From Baffinella frigidus (Eukaryota > Cryptophyceae > Cryptomonadales > Baffinellaceae), in contig MU646812.1 in NCBI GenBank assembly GCA_026770585.1, positions 256,371 to 270,311 of the forward strand: a stretch of 13,941 bases of DNA, read 5' to 3'. Made by a program: the position numbers and the translations under genes. Numbering within the stretch: the stretch's first letter is position 1; every line of letters starts with the position of its first letter. Shown here piece after piece: positions 1 through 7,616 of this stretch. The notes under the pieces were generated by a model. The model was not told the origin of the DNA, made no database searches, and saw nothing but the letters and a program-made list of their open reading frames with translations.

Positions 1-28
1 TATTGAACTTATGACGTCGGTCCATAAA

Positions 29-103
29 CTGTCTCCACATTCACACTTCAGGATGACAATGTCACCTGTCTCCACATCCACACTTCAAGACGACACGACC
101 TCT
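29..103. repeat. Two-copy 37 bp direct repeat
   Basis: The block beginning ctgtctccacat at 29 recurs at 66 with few changes, giving a period of 37 bp. No coding meaning is visible. From 104 to 505 I see no gene, RNA or clear repeat; the only open frame there (68 codons from 274) starts at a non-ATG codon and has no recognisable domain. Confidence 0.6.
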
Positions 104-505
104 CCCACACGGTGGACTACGAGGTTTTCATTTTAAAAGTAATCTAAGTAAATTTCACTTATTTAGTCTTTTTTTAGTACAAGCTTGATCACGTGACTCC
201 CGGGTTCTAAGGGTCTTGAAAGGTTCGTAGTCCACTGAGTGGCGGGTTACCCCAAAAGTCTGATCGAGATTTCTTGACGGGTGTCTTGTTCACGGTTTGG
301 AGTTGGCGTGGTCCCTCTTGCATTTCTCAGCCCTTTTGGCTCGATACGCAGTCCCGAAGAGCGCTGCCCGCCGAGATAAAAGTCGAGAGTGGAACGTCAC
401 AAAGCAAAAGTGGAACCTCCGTTAACTTTAGGCAACGGGGGAAGTCGCCCCGGGCATTCACCAGCGAGAGAGACGACTAACACCCGAAGAAATCACTCGA
501 GAATA

Positions 506-650
506 TTTCGGGTTTAGGGTTTAGGGTTTCGGGTTTCGGGTTTCGGGTTTAGGGTTTTGGGTTTAGGGTTTAGGGTAGAGAGTTTAGGGTTTAGGGTGGG
601 TTTAGGGTGGGTTCAGGGTGGGTTTGGGGGTTAGGGTTCAGGGGTCAGGT
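506..650 (+). repeat. Interstitial telomere-like TTTAGGG tract
   Basis: A run of TTTAGGG and its variants TTTCGGG, TTTTGGG and GGTTCAGGG covers this stretch with mostly 7-base spacing. TTTAGGG is the telomere heptamer of plants and many algae and protists. The copies are decayed and lie inside a contig, so this is an interstitial or subtelomeric relic, not a working chromosome end. Smaller patches of the same type lie at 861-898 and 1084-1105, each directly before a copy of the ~70 bp unit described at 651-1503. Confidence 0.8.
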
Positions 651-817
651 GTTGCATCTCCTGCGGGACGAGGTGCTGGTTGCACGCCCCCTCCTCCAGA
701 AACCCTTTCGTGAACCTCTCTTGTCACGTCAGTCGCTCGAGTCCCACTCAAAAGGCGAAGCGGCACGAGTTTGACATTTTTCGTAATCTGTGTTTCAAGA
801 TCTTTCGGATAGGCCAG

Positions 818-843
818 CCCCGGATATCCGGGGTCACGTGACC
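818..843. repeat. Two adjoining perfect palindromes
   Basis: ccccggatatccgggg (818-833) is a perfect 16 bp palindrome and overlaps ggtcacgtgacc (832-843), a perfect 12 bp palindrome containing CACGTG. The second copy of the module near 1386-1410 keeps ccggatatccgg but has lost the CACGTG centre. It may be a protein-binding site or simply part of the repeat. Confidence 0.6.
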
Positions 844-1192
844 AACACGTACGGACTTTTGGGTGCAGGGTTTAGGGTGCAGGGTGTAGGGGTTAGGGGT
901 TGGACCTCCTGCGGGACGAGGTGTTGGTTGCGCGCCTCTTCTTCCAGAAACCCTTTCGTGAACCGCTGCGCACGGACACGGTGTGTCCGTACTTTCAAGC
1001 CTGGAGATGAGTGATCGGGCGCGGCCACTCGAGGCTTACCGTGGTCTTTTCATAAAAAATATCAGTGCCTGTGTAAAATCTCGGTGCAGGGTGTAGGGGT
1101 TAGGGGTTGGACCTCCTGCGGGACGAGGTGCTGGTTGCGCGCCTCCTCTTCCAGAAATCCTTTCGTGAACCTCTGCACACGGTGATAGACTC

Positions 1193-1292
1193 AGGGTTGG
1201 TTGGCTCACACGCGAGAGCAGAAAGACTCAGGGTGGTTGGCTCACACGCAAGAGCAGGAATCTTGGTTGGCTCACACGCGAGAGCAGAAAGA
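1193..1292 (+). repeat. Three-copy tandem repeat, ~33-35 bp
   Basis: The motif ggttggctcacacgcgagag plus cag(a/g)aa appears three times in succession, with small changes and slightly uneven spacing. It lies between the third copy of the subtelomere-like unit and the second copy of the palindrome module. Two overlapping open frames cross it (60-100 codons), but they only translate the repeat. Confidence 0.75.
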
Positions 1293-1591
1293 TGCTTCAG
1301 AGAGTCACCTACCCAGAGCCATAATAATCACCGAGTATACAACGTATACGAAGAAACCCACTCAAAAGGCGAGGAGGCACGCCAGCCCCGGATATCCGGT
1401 GTAACGTGACCAAAACTTGCTGACTTGTGGCGTGTTTCCTGACAAACAATCCAACAATTGACGCGCCTCCTTTTCCAGGAACCCTTTCGTGGACCTCTGC
1501 CGAGCGAGGACGTGATTCAGTTTTAAAGGTAATTTAATTTATATTAATACCAGAACACGTACCAAGGGGAAGGGCCTAGGATGACGGGTGT

Positions 1592-1835
1592 TTTTTAATT
1601 GAAGGGGTCTTTACCACACAAAACGAAACGATTGAATTCAAACCTGGTACAAAAAAAACAATTCACTTTTAAGATATGTACCGAAATTCATTTTTATATC
1701 TTAAAAGTGCTTTTGATGAGCAAATGGGGCAAATTCGGTCTTAACAACACATTTCCCGTTTACAATCACATGTAGTGCTGACACAATTTGTGATTTCACC
1801 AGGGATTGTGTGGTAAAGACCCCTTCAATTAAAAA
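1592..1835. mobile_element. MITE with perfect 29 bp inverted ends
   Basis: The left arm 1592-1620 (starting tttttaattgaaggggtc) is the exact reverse complement of 1807-1835, enclosing about 190 bp of AT-rich DNA with no coding frame. Inside, cacttttaagatat (1664-1677) pairs exactly with 1696-1709 around an 18-base loop. Perfect ends on a 244 bp non-coding body fit a recently active non-autonomous DNA transposon. I could not define a convincing target-site duplication, so the superfamily is open. Confidence 0.8.
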
Positions 1836-2244
1836 GTCGCCTTGGTCTGAGCAAATTTTGGCACGCCGCAGCTCGTTTCAAAGTTATTTGTTTCAACTTT
1901 TGAAAACGGGAAAGATCTCAGCGTGATCTCAGCTTCAAAACGACCTAAAGAAGTGGGGGTCAATTTTGAGCTCAAGGTGCAGTTCTTTGCCCCCATTTTG
2001 ACCCGTCAATTCGTGCCCATCCCCTTCGTATTCTCAACTGTTAATCCAAAATATTGTAACACATTTAGAAAATATTCATATTCGTCATCCGATTTTGATT
2101 ATTAAAAAATCACCTGAATTCCAAGGGAAATAGACTTTTAAAATGAAAAAGCTGAGACCGGATTTCCGGTCCTGGCTTTTAAATGAGTCCCGTGTTGCCT
2201 CGATAGCGGCTCTGCGCACGGAAATACCGCGGCTGGCAGGAAGT
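1836..2244. other. AT-rich intergenic DNA without a supported gene
   Basis: A 60-codon frame at 1923-2105 has no recognisable domain and I do not support it as a gene. The only structured site is the perfect palindrome gaccggatttccggtc at 2156-2171, flanked by imperfectly pairing aaagc / gcttt sequences. Confidence 0.5.
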
Positions 2245-2378
2245 TGAAAATGGGGTAGTTAGGCATACGGCATTGCCTAGGACCTCCTACCGTAGGACGA
2301 GGGATCCTAGGACCAAAAATTCTCGGCCTACGGTAGGAGGTCCTAGGCAATGCCGTAGGCCTAACTACCCCATTTTCA
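2245..2378. mobile_element. Foldback element, CCTACGG family, copy A
   Basis: The arms 2245-2301 and 2322-2378 pair almost perfectly over about 57 bp, beginning tgaaaatggggtagttagg, and leave a loop of about 20 bases. The arms contain the core cctacggcattgcctagg and cctcctaccgtagg shared with copies near 6206 and 10803. There is no coding capacity. The direct repeat CAGGAAGTT at 2237-2245 and 2410-2418 flanks the hairpin, but the right copy lies 31 bp beyond the arm, so it is a tentative target-site duplication. Confidence 0.8.
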
Positions 2379-2419
2379 GGCCGTTACCCCATTAAAATAC
2401 CGGGTTTGTCAGGAAGTTA

Positions 2420-2970
2420 ATTCCCCTGTTTGGTGGTACAAATCCGTCGACTTTTGACGTGGAAGTGGCAGCACGTCGCGCGAGTCTATGCATGAAATAA
2501 AGAAATGATGAAGTTTATTGTATACCCATACAACCACGAAATCTTGGGTTTTACAGTCTACGTCTCAATTTGTACCGAGGGTATCACGTGCCTGCACAGC
2601 ACTCATCCGACGTCCGATCGAGGGAAACCTAGCTCTGTTCGAGTTAAGTAGGCCTCATCATCAAATACATTTAGACGTAGATGGACGGACAATTTGTACT
2701 GGAGATTCTTCTTTCAAGCTGATAATGATGATACCCGATTTGGTGGGACAGAGCTAGGAAACCGCGCAAAGGCAAGAGTCCCAGGGGAGTTTTGAAATGC
2801 AAGGGGGGCCCATAGCAGGATTTGTAGCTCTCAATCAGCCGCTAGGTTGGACGTTGTTCCGCAACATCCATGACCTCTTGATGTTTGAGGAACACGTTTC
2901 TCAGTGTATCGTTTTTTATCGGTAAACCCGAAACCCTACATCGCAACCAATTCCATACCAACAAAGTTGC
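2420..2970. other. Intergenic DNA, no supported gene
   Basis: A 79-codon frame at 2518-2757 has no recognisable domain, signal peptide or splice context. No repeat or RNA gene was recognised in this stretch. Confidence 0.45.
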
Positions 2971-3031
2971 AGGTGATGCCTTCTTTGACCTACAAGATGG
3001 CGGATACCGAGGACAATAACCTGTTGTTGCA
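2971..3031 (+). repeat. Module with inverted copy at 5263-5326
   Basis: About 58 bp here match the minus strand of 5263-5326 with few changes. On the plus strand here, and on the minus strand there, an ATG opens a similar frame: MPSLTYKMADTEDNNLLLH here and MPSLTYRMVDAEDHNLLLH there. The four residue differences are all simple changes, which does not by itself show selection. The frame here ends 26 codons in, inside the telomere-like repeat. It could be a fragment of a repeat-borne gene or plain duplicated DNA. Confidence 0.55.
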
Positions 3032-3040
3032 CACTATCCA

Positions 3041-3069
3041 ACCCCTAAACCCCTAAACCCCTAAACCCC
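3041..3069 (-). repeat. Short telomere-like CCCCTAAA array
   Basis: Three successive copies of CCCCTAAA (TTTAGGGG on the minus strand) make an 8-base variant of the telomere heptamer, opposite in orientation to the 506-650 tract. It directly abuts the hairpin at 3070-3092. Related decayed sequence (aaacccgaaaccctac, then gcaacc) occurs at about 2930 and again near 4260. Confidence 0.7.
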
Positions 3070-3092
3070 GATGCGACGTAACACGTCGCATC
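3070..3092. repeat. Perfect 10 bp hairpin beside telomere-like repeat
   Basis: gatgcgacgt (3070-3079) pairs exactly with acgtcgcatc (3083-3092) around the 3-base loop aac. It is compact and GC-rich. No T tract follows, and a bacterial-type terminator would not be expected here. Confidence 0.65.
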
Positions 3093-3117
3093 GCAGGAGG
3101 CGCACTCTCATCTCCAC

Positions 3118-3236
3118 AAAAGCATTAATTAATTGCTTTTGGCGCAACGAAATTTACTACACAAATGCTTTACTACTACTTTTATGAGCAAATCGTGTAG
3201 TAATTTTCGTTGCCCAAAAGCAATTAATTAATACTT
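3118..3236. mobile_element. MITE family M2, copy 1
   Basis: The arms share caacgaaatttactacaca on the left and tgtagtaattttcgttgcc on the right, extended outwards in this copy by attaattaattgctttt and its complement. The body is under 120 bp and non-coding, with a central tactacta-like stretch. The same core forms the elements at 3887-3970 and 4040-4123, so this is a family of very short hairpin transposons. Confidence 0.8.
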
Positions 3237-3268
3237 CTATGGGGATTAACTCACTTCATCTTAGTGTC

Positions 3269-3413
3269 CGAGGCCATGCAATTTAAACCGCCTTTTGTGC
3301 TATCATAAGGGTGCATTTTCTCAGATTTTGCTATCTTAGTGTCGACATAGCTGTAAAATAGCACAACATCCACCCGAAGATAGCACACACACGGTTTAAA
3401 TTGCATGGCCTCG
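3269..3413. mobile_element. Foldback element with perfect 22 bp ends
   Basis: cgaggccatgcaatttaaaccg at 3269-3290 is the exact reverse complement of 3392-3413. The interior is AT-rich and non-coding, with gctatctta-like segments that also occur inside the hairpins at 3529 and 12082, hinting at a distant relationship. A stray piece of the arm (aattgcatggcctcgtt) is repeated immediately downstream at 3421-3437. Confidence 0.8.
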
Positions 3414-3528
3414 TTAAAAAAATTGCATGGCCTCGTTTATGTGACAACGCCCATGAATCTGGCATTGATCGCGACCAGTCACGACACGCTGCACCGAGGA
3501 CACTCTGATTGTTGTGGGCAGCCACCAC

Positions 3529-3680
3529 ATCTAATCTCCTTTAGGAACATAACTGAGCCAGTTGCGTATCTTAGGGCTTCCAACGCTGAAGATACGAGTA
3601 AATATGCTATTTTAGGTATAAAACCCGGGCGTAAGATAGCATTAAAACGCAACTGATTCAGTTATGTTCCGAGATTAGAT
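3529..3680. mobile_element. Foldback element inserted in a tandem repeat
   Basis: atctaatctc...ggaacataactga...cagttgcg on the left pairs with cgcaactgattcagttatgttcc and gagattagat on the right. The left arm carries a short extra stretch (ctttag). The similar sequences ttgttgtgggcagccacca and ttgttgtgggtcgccacca lie on the two sides (from about 3509 and 3680), so the element sits inside, or helped duplicate, that local repeat. Confidence 0.7.
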
Positions 3681-3835
3681 TGTTGTGGGTCGCCACCAAA
3701 TCTAAGCAAGACGCAGCCACCAAATCCAATCAAATCTTGTGGCCACACACCAAATCTAATCAAACCAAATCTAATCAAGCCTTGTGGGTAGCCACCAAAT
3801 CTAATCAAACCAAATCAAACCAAGGCGCACTCACG
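3681..3835 (+). repeat. Irregular tandem repeat of ccaaatctaatcaa
   Basis: The words gtagccaccaaatctaatcaa and accaaatctaatcaa recur about seven times with variable length. Further copies are at about 4380-4405. The 82-codon plus-strand frame across this stretch translates to KSNQTKSNQ-type repetition and is not a gene. Confidence 0.7.
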
Positions 3836-3886
3836 CAGTCGACGCGTCCGAAGGGGGTCGTGCACGACCGCGTGATGCCTGCCGTA

Positions 3887-3970
3887 CTTTCTGGTAACAA
3901 AATTTACTACACACTTGTGTCTTACTAGTAGTAGTAAAGCGTCTGTGTAGTAATTTTCGTTGCCAGAAAA
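3887..3970. mobile_element. MITE family M2, copy 2
   Basis: actttctggtaacaaaattt on the left and tgtagtaattttcgttgcc followed by agaaaat on the right form the hairpin, with a ~25 base centre containing actagtagtagtaaa. It interrupts the gcgtgatgcc repeat unit found at 4538 and 4999. Confidence 0.8.
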
Positions 3971-4039
3971 TCTTATGTTGGATCGTTTCCGCAGTTGAAA
4001 GCAAGGCGCGGTCGCAAACGACCGAGTGATGTCTTCGTA

Positions 4040-4123
4040 CTTTCTGGCAACGAATTTTACTACACAATTGGGTCTTACTAGTAATAATAAAACATCCGTG
4101 CAGTAATTTTCGTTGCCAGCAAA
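4040..4123. mobile_element. MITE family M2, copy 3
   Basis: Same arms and length as copy 2, with centre actagtaataataaaac. Both outer flanks also match copy 2: cgtgatg before and gatcgtttcc plus gtgaa/ttgaa after. Copies 2 and 3 therefore probably arose by duplicating a ~150 bp segment and not by two insertions. A 185-codon minus-strand frame through both copies is an artefact of the hairpins. Confidence 0.8.
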
Positions 4124-4289
4124 GCAGCATTTCTGATCGTTTCCGGAGGTGAAGATGGATCTCAGATGGCGTCAGCGACTCGGGTTGTGGCTGTGTCGCT
4201 AGCGGGGGGGGGGGTTGGCTGGCGTGTCTGGATTGCGCACCAGCAGTGATCCAAACTACCCTAAACCTTAAACCGCAACCAATCTCACA

Positions 4290-4378
4290 CCAACAAATTT
4301 GCTGCATGCAACACATCTCATCAAGGGGGGATCTCATAACCAACAAATTTGCTGCATGCAAACATATCTCATCAAGGG
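4290..4378 (+). repeat. Two-copy 50 bp direct repeat
   Basis: ccaacaaatttgctgcatgc followed by catctcatcaaggg occurs at 4290 and again at 4340. The preceding words aaaccgcaaccaat also occur near 2950, tying this block to the 2930-3031 module. Confidence 0.7.
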
Positions 4379-4409
4379 TTCTAATCAAACCAAATCAAAT
4401 CAAGGGAGC

Positions 4410-5060
4410 ACTCACGTAGTCGCCGCGTCCATAGGGGGTGGGGAACGACACTCTGAGTGTTGTGGGTAGCCACTGAATCCCATCAAGCCGCACCCGGCAC
4501 ACCAACAGTCGTCCAAACTACTACTCACGTAGTCGACGCGTCCGTAGGGGGTCGTGAACGACCGCGTGATGCCTTCCTTGATCTGCCTGTGCTTCCTGCC
4601 CCATCCAGAGCAAAAGACGTTTACAACTACCACCACGCAACTTACTGCCGAGGATCAGCCAAGTTGCCTTGCGGTAAAATATCCTGGCTAGCACTGCAGT
4701 GAACGGGCGCGTGCCATGGTAGGTACAGACGTTTACACCTAGCAATATTATTGGTAAATATTATGTAAATAATATGTAAATTTACATGGTAGGCACGAGC
4801 CCGTCAGCTGACGCATAGAGACCATCCCATGCCTTCCTTGATCTGCCGGTGCTTCCTGCCCCATCCAGAGCAAGAGACGTTTACTGCCATCACTTTCATG
4901 TGGTATCCGCCATCCCACCCATTTCACTGCGACCATCCCACCCATTTCACAGCGTCCGAAGGGGGTAGTGCGCGACTATCCACCAAATCCAACCACACCG
5001 CGTCCGTAGGGGGTCGAGAACGACCGCGTGATGCCTTCCTTGATCTGCCGATGCTTCCTG
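4410..5060 (+). repeat. Dispersed unit gcgtccgtagggggtcg
   Basis: Copies start near 3844, 4424, 4538, 4950 and 4999. Fuller copies continue as gaacgaccgcgtgatgcc, ttccttgatctgcc and tgcttcctgcc. On the minus strand the unit reads GRKHRQIKEGITRSF followed by TPYGR at two places (about 4538-4610 and 4999-5070), but flanking sequence differs and no complete gene emerges. The 218-codon plus frame at 4829-5485 and 116-codon minus frame at 4976-5326 overlap across these repeats and match nothing I recognise. Confidence 0.65.
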
Positions 5061-5518
5061 CCGCAGGGGTTGGGGAGGACAGCGACGTCTTCCACACCAG
5101 AATGATCGAGGGAGACCGACGCCTTATCCACGTCAGATTCTACGTGGTTGACTTCAGTATTCAAGGGGTTTCCCCTGAAAGATGTCAATGGATGTTTCGA
5201 GTGCCCTGGCGTGGTTCCTTGACATGCTGGTGCTTCCGGCCCCATCCACCAGCCCGGGGGTGGGCGAGCGTGCAACAACAGGTTATGGTCCTCGGCATCC
5301 ACCATCCTGTATGTCAAAGAAGGCACCCCTCTCTACGTCCTGCTCAGACACACCCACCGAGGCTGTGTCTGCGCAGGGGCGACGAAAGCGAGTCCCTCGA
5401 TTCGAAACGTTCTACGAGAATGCTTCTGGCCCCATCCACCATCCCGCCCATTCACTGCAGTGCTGGCCAGGATATTTTACCGTAAGTCAACTTGGCGGAT
5501 CCTCGGCAGTAAGTTGCC
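4638..5518. repeat. Long-range inverted repeat, ~68 bp arms
   Basis: The arm 4638-4703 (gcaacttactgccgaggatc, then ggtaaaatatcctggc and cactgcagtgaa) matches the minus strand of about 5450-5518 with few differences. About 750 bp of the gcgtccgtaggg repeat block lies between. This may be a larger composite foldback element or two insertions of one sequence in opposite directions. Confidence 0.65.
4703..4803. mobile_element. Small AT-rich inverted-repeat element
   Basis: acgggcgcgtgccatggta near 4703 pairs imperfectly with catggtaggcacgagcccgt ending at 4803. The centre is strongly AT-rich (tattattggtaaatattatg) with overlapping short direct repeats. This suggests a short decayed hairpin element. 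Confidence 0.45.
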
Positions 5519-5534
5519 ATTTCGTTTAGATGAA

Positions 5535-5551
5535 CCTGCTCCCAGAGCAGG
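5535..5551. repeat. 7 bp hairpin
   Basis: cctgctc (5535-5541) pairs with gagcagg (5545-5551) around cca. The surrounding 5519-5640 sequence contains two related stretches (catttgacttacgaaactga and cagttgacttaggtgatat) and no coding frame. Confidence 0.4.
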
Positions 5552-5643
5552 CATTTGACTTACGAAACTGATTTTCAGGGGCAGTTGACTTAGGTGATAT
5601 GTTCTGGCTGGCAGTGCACTGCGTGCGGGCCGCCGGCGTACGT

Positions 5644-5786
5644 GTGTACCTCGATTACACGCGAGATAAACGTGCGTTTATGTGACAACGAGCCCCCCCC
5701 CCCAGGACCACCAGAGGGCCCTAGGTGCAGACCTACGGAAGAATCCTAGAGGGGGGCTGTGTCTTGTGATCGAGGTACCTATACAC
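5644..5786. repeat. Inverted repeat around a C run
   Basis: gtgtgtacctcgatta near 5644 pairs imperfectly with tgatcgaggtacctatacac at about 5767-5786. The interior has the small hairpin ataaacgtgcgtttat and a run of 11 C's at about 5694. This may be another decayed foldback element. Confidence 0.45.
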
Positions 5787-5890
5787 GGGTCCACCAGCGC
5801 GGAGTTTTGGCGCTGGATCTCGGCTCTAGATGGAACCGAGCCACGAGGACTCCGAAGTGGAAACGAACTAGGTGGTTGGGAGAGGGAACC

Positions 5891-6010
5891 AGGGTGTAGG
5901 GTGTATGGTGTATGGTGTATGGTGTATGGTGTATGGTGTATGGTGTAGGGTGTAGGGTGTAAGGTGTAGGGTGTAGGGTGTAGGGTGTAGGGTGCAGGGG
6001 TGAGGGGTTA
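5891..6010 (+). repeat. Heptamer minisatellite TGTATGG / TGTAGGG
   Basis: Six to seven units of ggtgtat are followed by about eight units of ggtgtag, all with a 7 bp period, ending in gtgcaggggtgaggggttag. The period and the end sequence suggest derivation from TTTAGGG telomere repeats. The array is flanked by gggaacc at 5884-5890 and 6011-6017. A 138-codon minus-strand frame (TPYTLHP repeats) is only a translation of the array. Confidence 0.8.
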
Positions 6011-6098
6011 GGGAACCTGATGCGGTCCCGCCAGGACTTGGTCTCCCAGATGTTGCCGGCGGGGTTGTACTCTGAGTCGCCCGTGTGCCTGCACCCGA

Positions 6099-6850
6099 AC
6101 GGAGGGGGGGTCAGCGACCTCCACTTCTGCCCCGGGTCCCGGTCGCGGGCAAGGTAAGAAGACAGGCAAGACGACAGCCATCCGCACGATTTCACAATTA
6201 CTCGTAAAACCGATGGAAAGTTCGGTAGTTTCTCCTACGGCATTGCCCAGGACCTCCTACCGTAGGCCAAAATCCTAGGAAATTTTGGTCCTAGGAGCCT
6301 TACGGCCTACGGTAGGTAGGTCCTACCTAAATCCGTAGGGAAACTGACTAACTTTCCGTGGGTTTCCCAGCGAGAATGCAACACGCACCGTTTCGGGATG
6401 GTGGTACACATGATTGTACATATGTCCACAAACACGCACGGAGGGGGGCCAGCGACCGCCAGTTCTGCCCCGGGTTCCGGTCGCGGGTCGAAAGCCAGGC
6501 AAGAGGCGGCAGCCCAGGATTTTGGGTCTGGGGTAAGAAGCCAGGCGAGACGGCAGCCCAGGGGTATCCAAACCGAATGCCAACCGTGTTGTCCAGCGTG
6601 CCTCTTGCTTGGCTTCGGACCCGCGACCGGAACCCGGGGTAGAAGTGGAGGTCGCACGGCAGCCCAGGGGGTTGGGTCTGGGGCCTGCCCCGGGTTCCTG
6701 GTCGCGGGTCCGAAGCCAGGCAAGAGGCGGCAGCTCAAGATTTTGGGTCTGGGGCAGGAAGCCTGGCAAGACGGTTGGGAAGGGATGGTGGGTCGGAACG
6801 GCAGCCCAGGGGATCTAGGCAAGGCAGCCCAGGGGGTTGGGTCTGGGGCG
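6099..6850 (+). repeat. GC-rich minisatellite block
   Basis: A unit containing ccccgggttccggtcgcggg, agccaggcaagaggcggcag, cccaggattttgggtctggg and variants recurs irregularly at 6428-6850, with an outlying piece at 6099-6182. The foldback element at 6206-6364 splits the two parts, so the element either inserted into the array or was caught in its growth. Several open frames over 140 codons on both strands cross the array, all repetitive and mutually overlapping, so I reject them as genes. Confidence 0.75.
6206..6364. mobile_element. Foldback element, CCTACGG family, copy C
   Basis: Outer arms aaaaccgatggaaagttcgg / gactaactttccgtgggttt pair imperfectly. Inner arms tttctcctacggcattgccc / aaatccgtagggaaac carry the cctacggcattgcc and cctcctaccgtaggcc core shared with copies A and B. 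A second hairpin (ccaaaatcctagg / cctaggag region with aattttgg) forms the tip. The outermost ends differ from copies A and B, so only the core is shared. Confidence 0.7.
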
Positions 6851-6924
6851 TGCCCGCGAAGCTCGTGATCGGCGATTTCGACGGAGCTCTGGAACATGCC
6901 TGCCTCAGGACCCCGCGCGCGATT

Positions 6925-7296
6925 TCAGGTCCCAAGAATCCAGGTGGCCAGGGGGTCGGGGTCGACCCGCTCGCACGACAGAGCTTGAGGCAATGCGCGA
7001 CACGCACTAGAAGCAGGAGGCGCCTGCAAATGACGCCCCCGGAAGGAGCAGGGTGGGGCCGACGGGGAGACAGGACCGTCAGAGGTGTATTCAGCGATGC
7101 TCTCCATCGAGCTCCCTCCTCGCAGCGCAGCCAACCCCCCCCCACATCGCCGCCGGCTGGTGCAGGCACGACAACCCCTCCACGCAGCCAGCTGCTGGAC
7201 GAGCGGAGCGGTGGGAGGTGAGGCGCGGCTGTCGGAGGAGCACGGGTGGGCTCGCACGGCCAGCAGGACGCAGAGCAGCGTCCTGGAGACCGGCAT
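6925..7296 (-). CDS. Possible minus-strand secreted protein, start only
   Basis: An ATG at 7296-7294 on the minus strand opens MPVSRTLLCVLLAVRAHPCS, which has the shape of a signal peptide: a short basic start, a hydrophobic TLLCVLLAV core, then small residues. The frame runs 123 codons to 6925, but the part after the signal is of low complexity and matches nothing I know. An intron could begin at the GTGCGA after CVLLA. A TATATAAG box lies upstream at 7383-7376 on the same strand. I regard this as a candidate divergent partner of the 7707 gene; it may equally be chance in GC-rich DNA. Confidence 0.2.
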   Translation of the reverse strand: MPVSRTLLCVLLAVRAHPCSSDSRASPPTAPLVQQLAAWRGCRACTSRRRCGGGLAALRGGSSMESIAEYTSDGPVSPSAPPCSFRGRHLQAPPASSACRALPQALSCERVDPDPLATWILGT

Positions 7297-7375
7297 CTCC
7301 TCCCAGCCGAAATTCTTCGTTCGTGGCTGAAGCGGGTCATGAGCCTCAAAGTGCTCCAGCAGCAACCACTAGCGG

Positions 7376-7383
7376 CTTATATA
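7376..7383 (-). promoter_or_regulatory. TATA-like box facing left, TATATAAG
   Basis: On the minus strand TATATAAG overlaps the inner edge of the left end of the 7360-7640 element. Transcription starting about 30 nt downstream would begin near 7350, before the minus-strand ATGs at 7340 and 7296. The sequence matches the TATA consensus, but its function is inferred. Confidence 0.35.
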
Positions 7384-7616
7384 CATGTCTGGCCAGGTAG
7401 TAATTTTCAGGCAAAATGAGGAAATCTCCACGTATCTCCTTACAATTGGCATGGTACTCTCCCGGACGCGACATGTAAAATTTGTCAGATAAAGCAGTCA
7501 TCGCCGTCAAATTAAAGGTCACAGTCCTTCTATTTGTGTGTCCATCGCATGTCACGAATATTTACAATAGTTATTACTTTTTACAAGTAGAGGCTCGAAA
7601 CCCGCTCCGGACACCT

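Larger units (their letters stand above)
651..1503 (+). repeat. Subtelomere-like dispersed repeat, four copies
   Basis: A unit of about 70 bp with the core ctcctgcgggacgaggtg and later ccctttcgtgaacc occurs at 651-722, 899-968 and 1106-1176, with a partial copy at 1456-1503. The first three each follow TTTAGGG- or TGTAGGG-like sequence, so telomere patch and unit appear to have been duplicated together. A second module, actcaaaaggcga followed by the palindrome ccggatatccgg and cgtgacc, occurs at 747-845 and 1362-1412. Open frames through the block are short and unlike known proteins. Confidence 0.7.

Noticed and set aside
1193-1292. CRISPR-like array
   Set aside because: There are only three adjacent copies, no unique spacers and a eukaryotic context.
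3070-3092. Rho-independent terminator
   Set aside because: There is no T tract, no upstream gene, and the sequence is not bacterial.
3831-4388. 185-codon minus-strand open frame
   Set aside because: It is assembled from two M2 hairpins, a direct repeat and a G run, and its translation is repetitive.
4829-5485. 218-codon plus-strand open frame, the longest in the window
   Set aside because: It crosses several copies of the gcgtccgtaggg repeat and an inverted arm, overlaps a 116-codon minus frame, and shows no domain, signal peptide or splice context.
5779-6195. 138-codon minus frame with TPYTLHP repeats
   Set aside because: This peptide pattern is what degenerate telomere heptamers give when translated.
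6307-6897. Open frames of 150-200 codons on both strands
   Set aside because: All are translations of the GC-rich minisatellite, where stops are rare on every strand.
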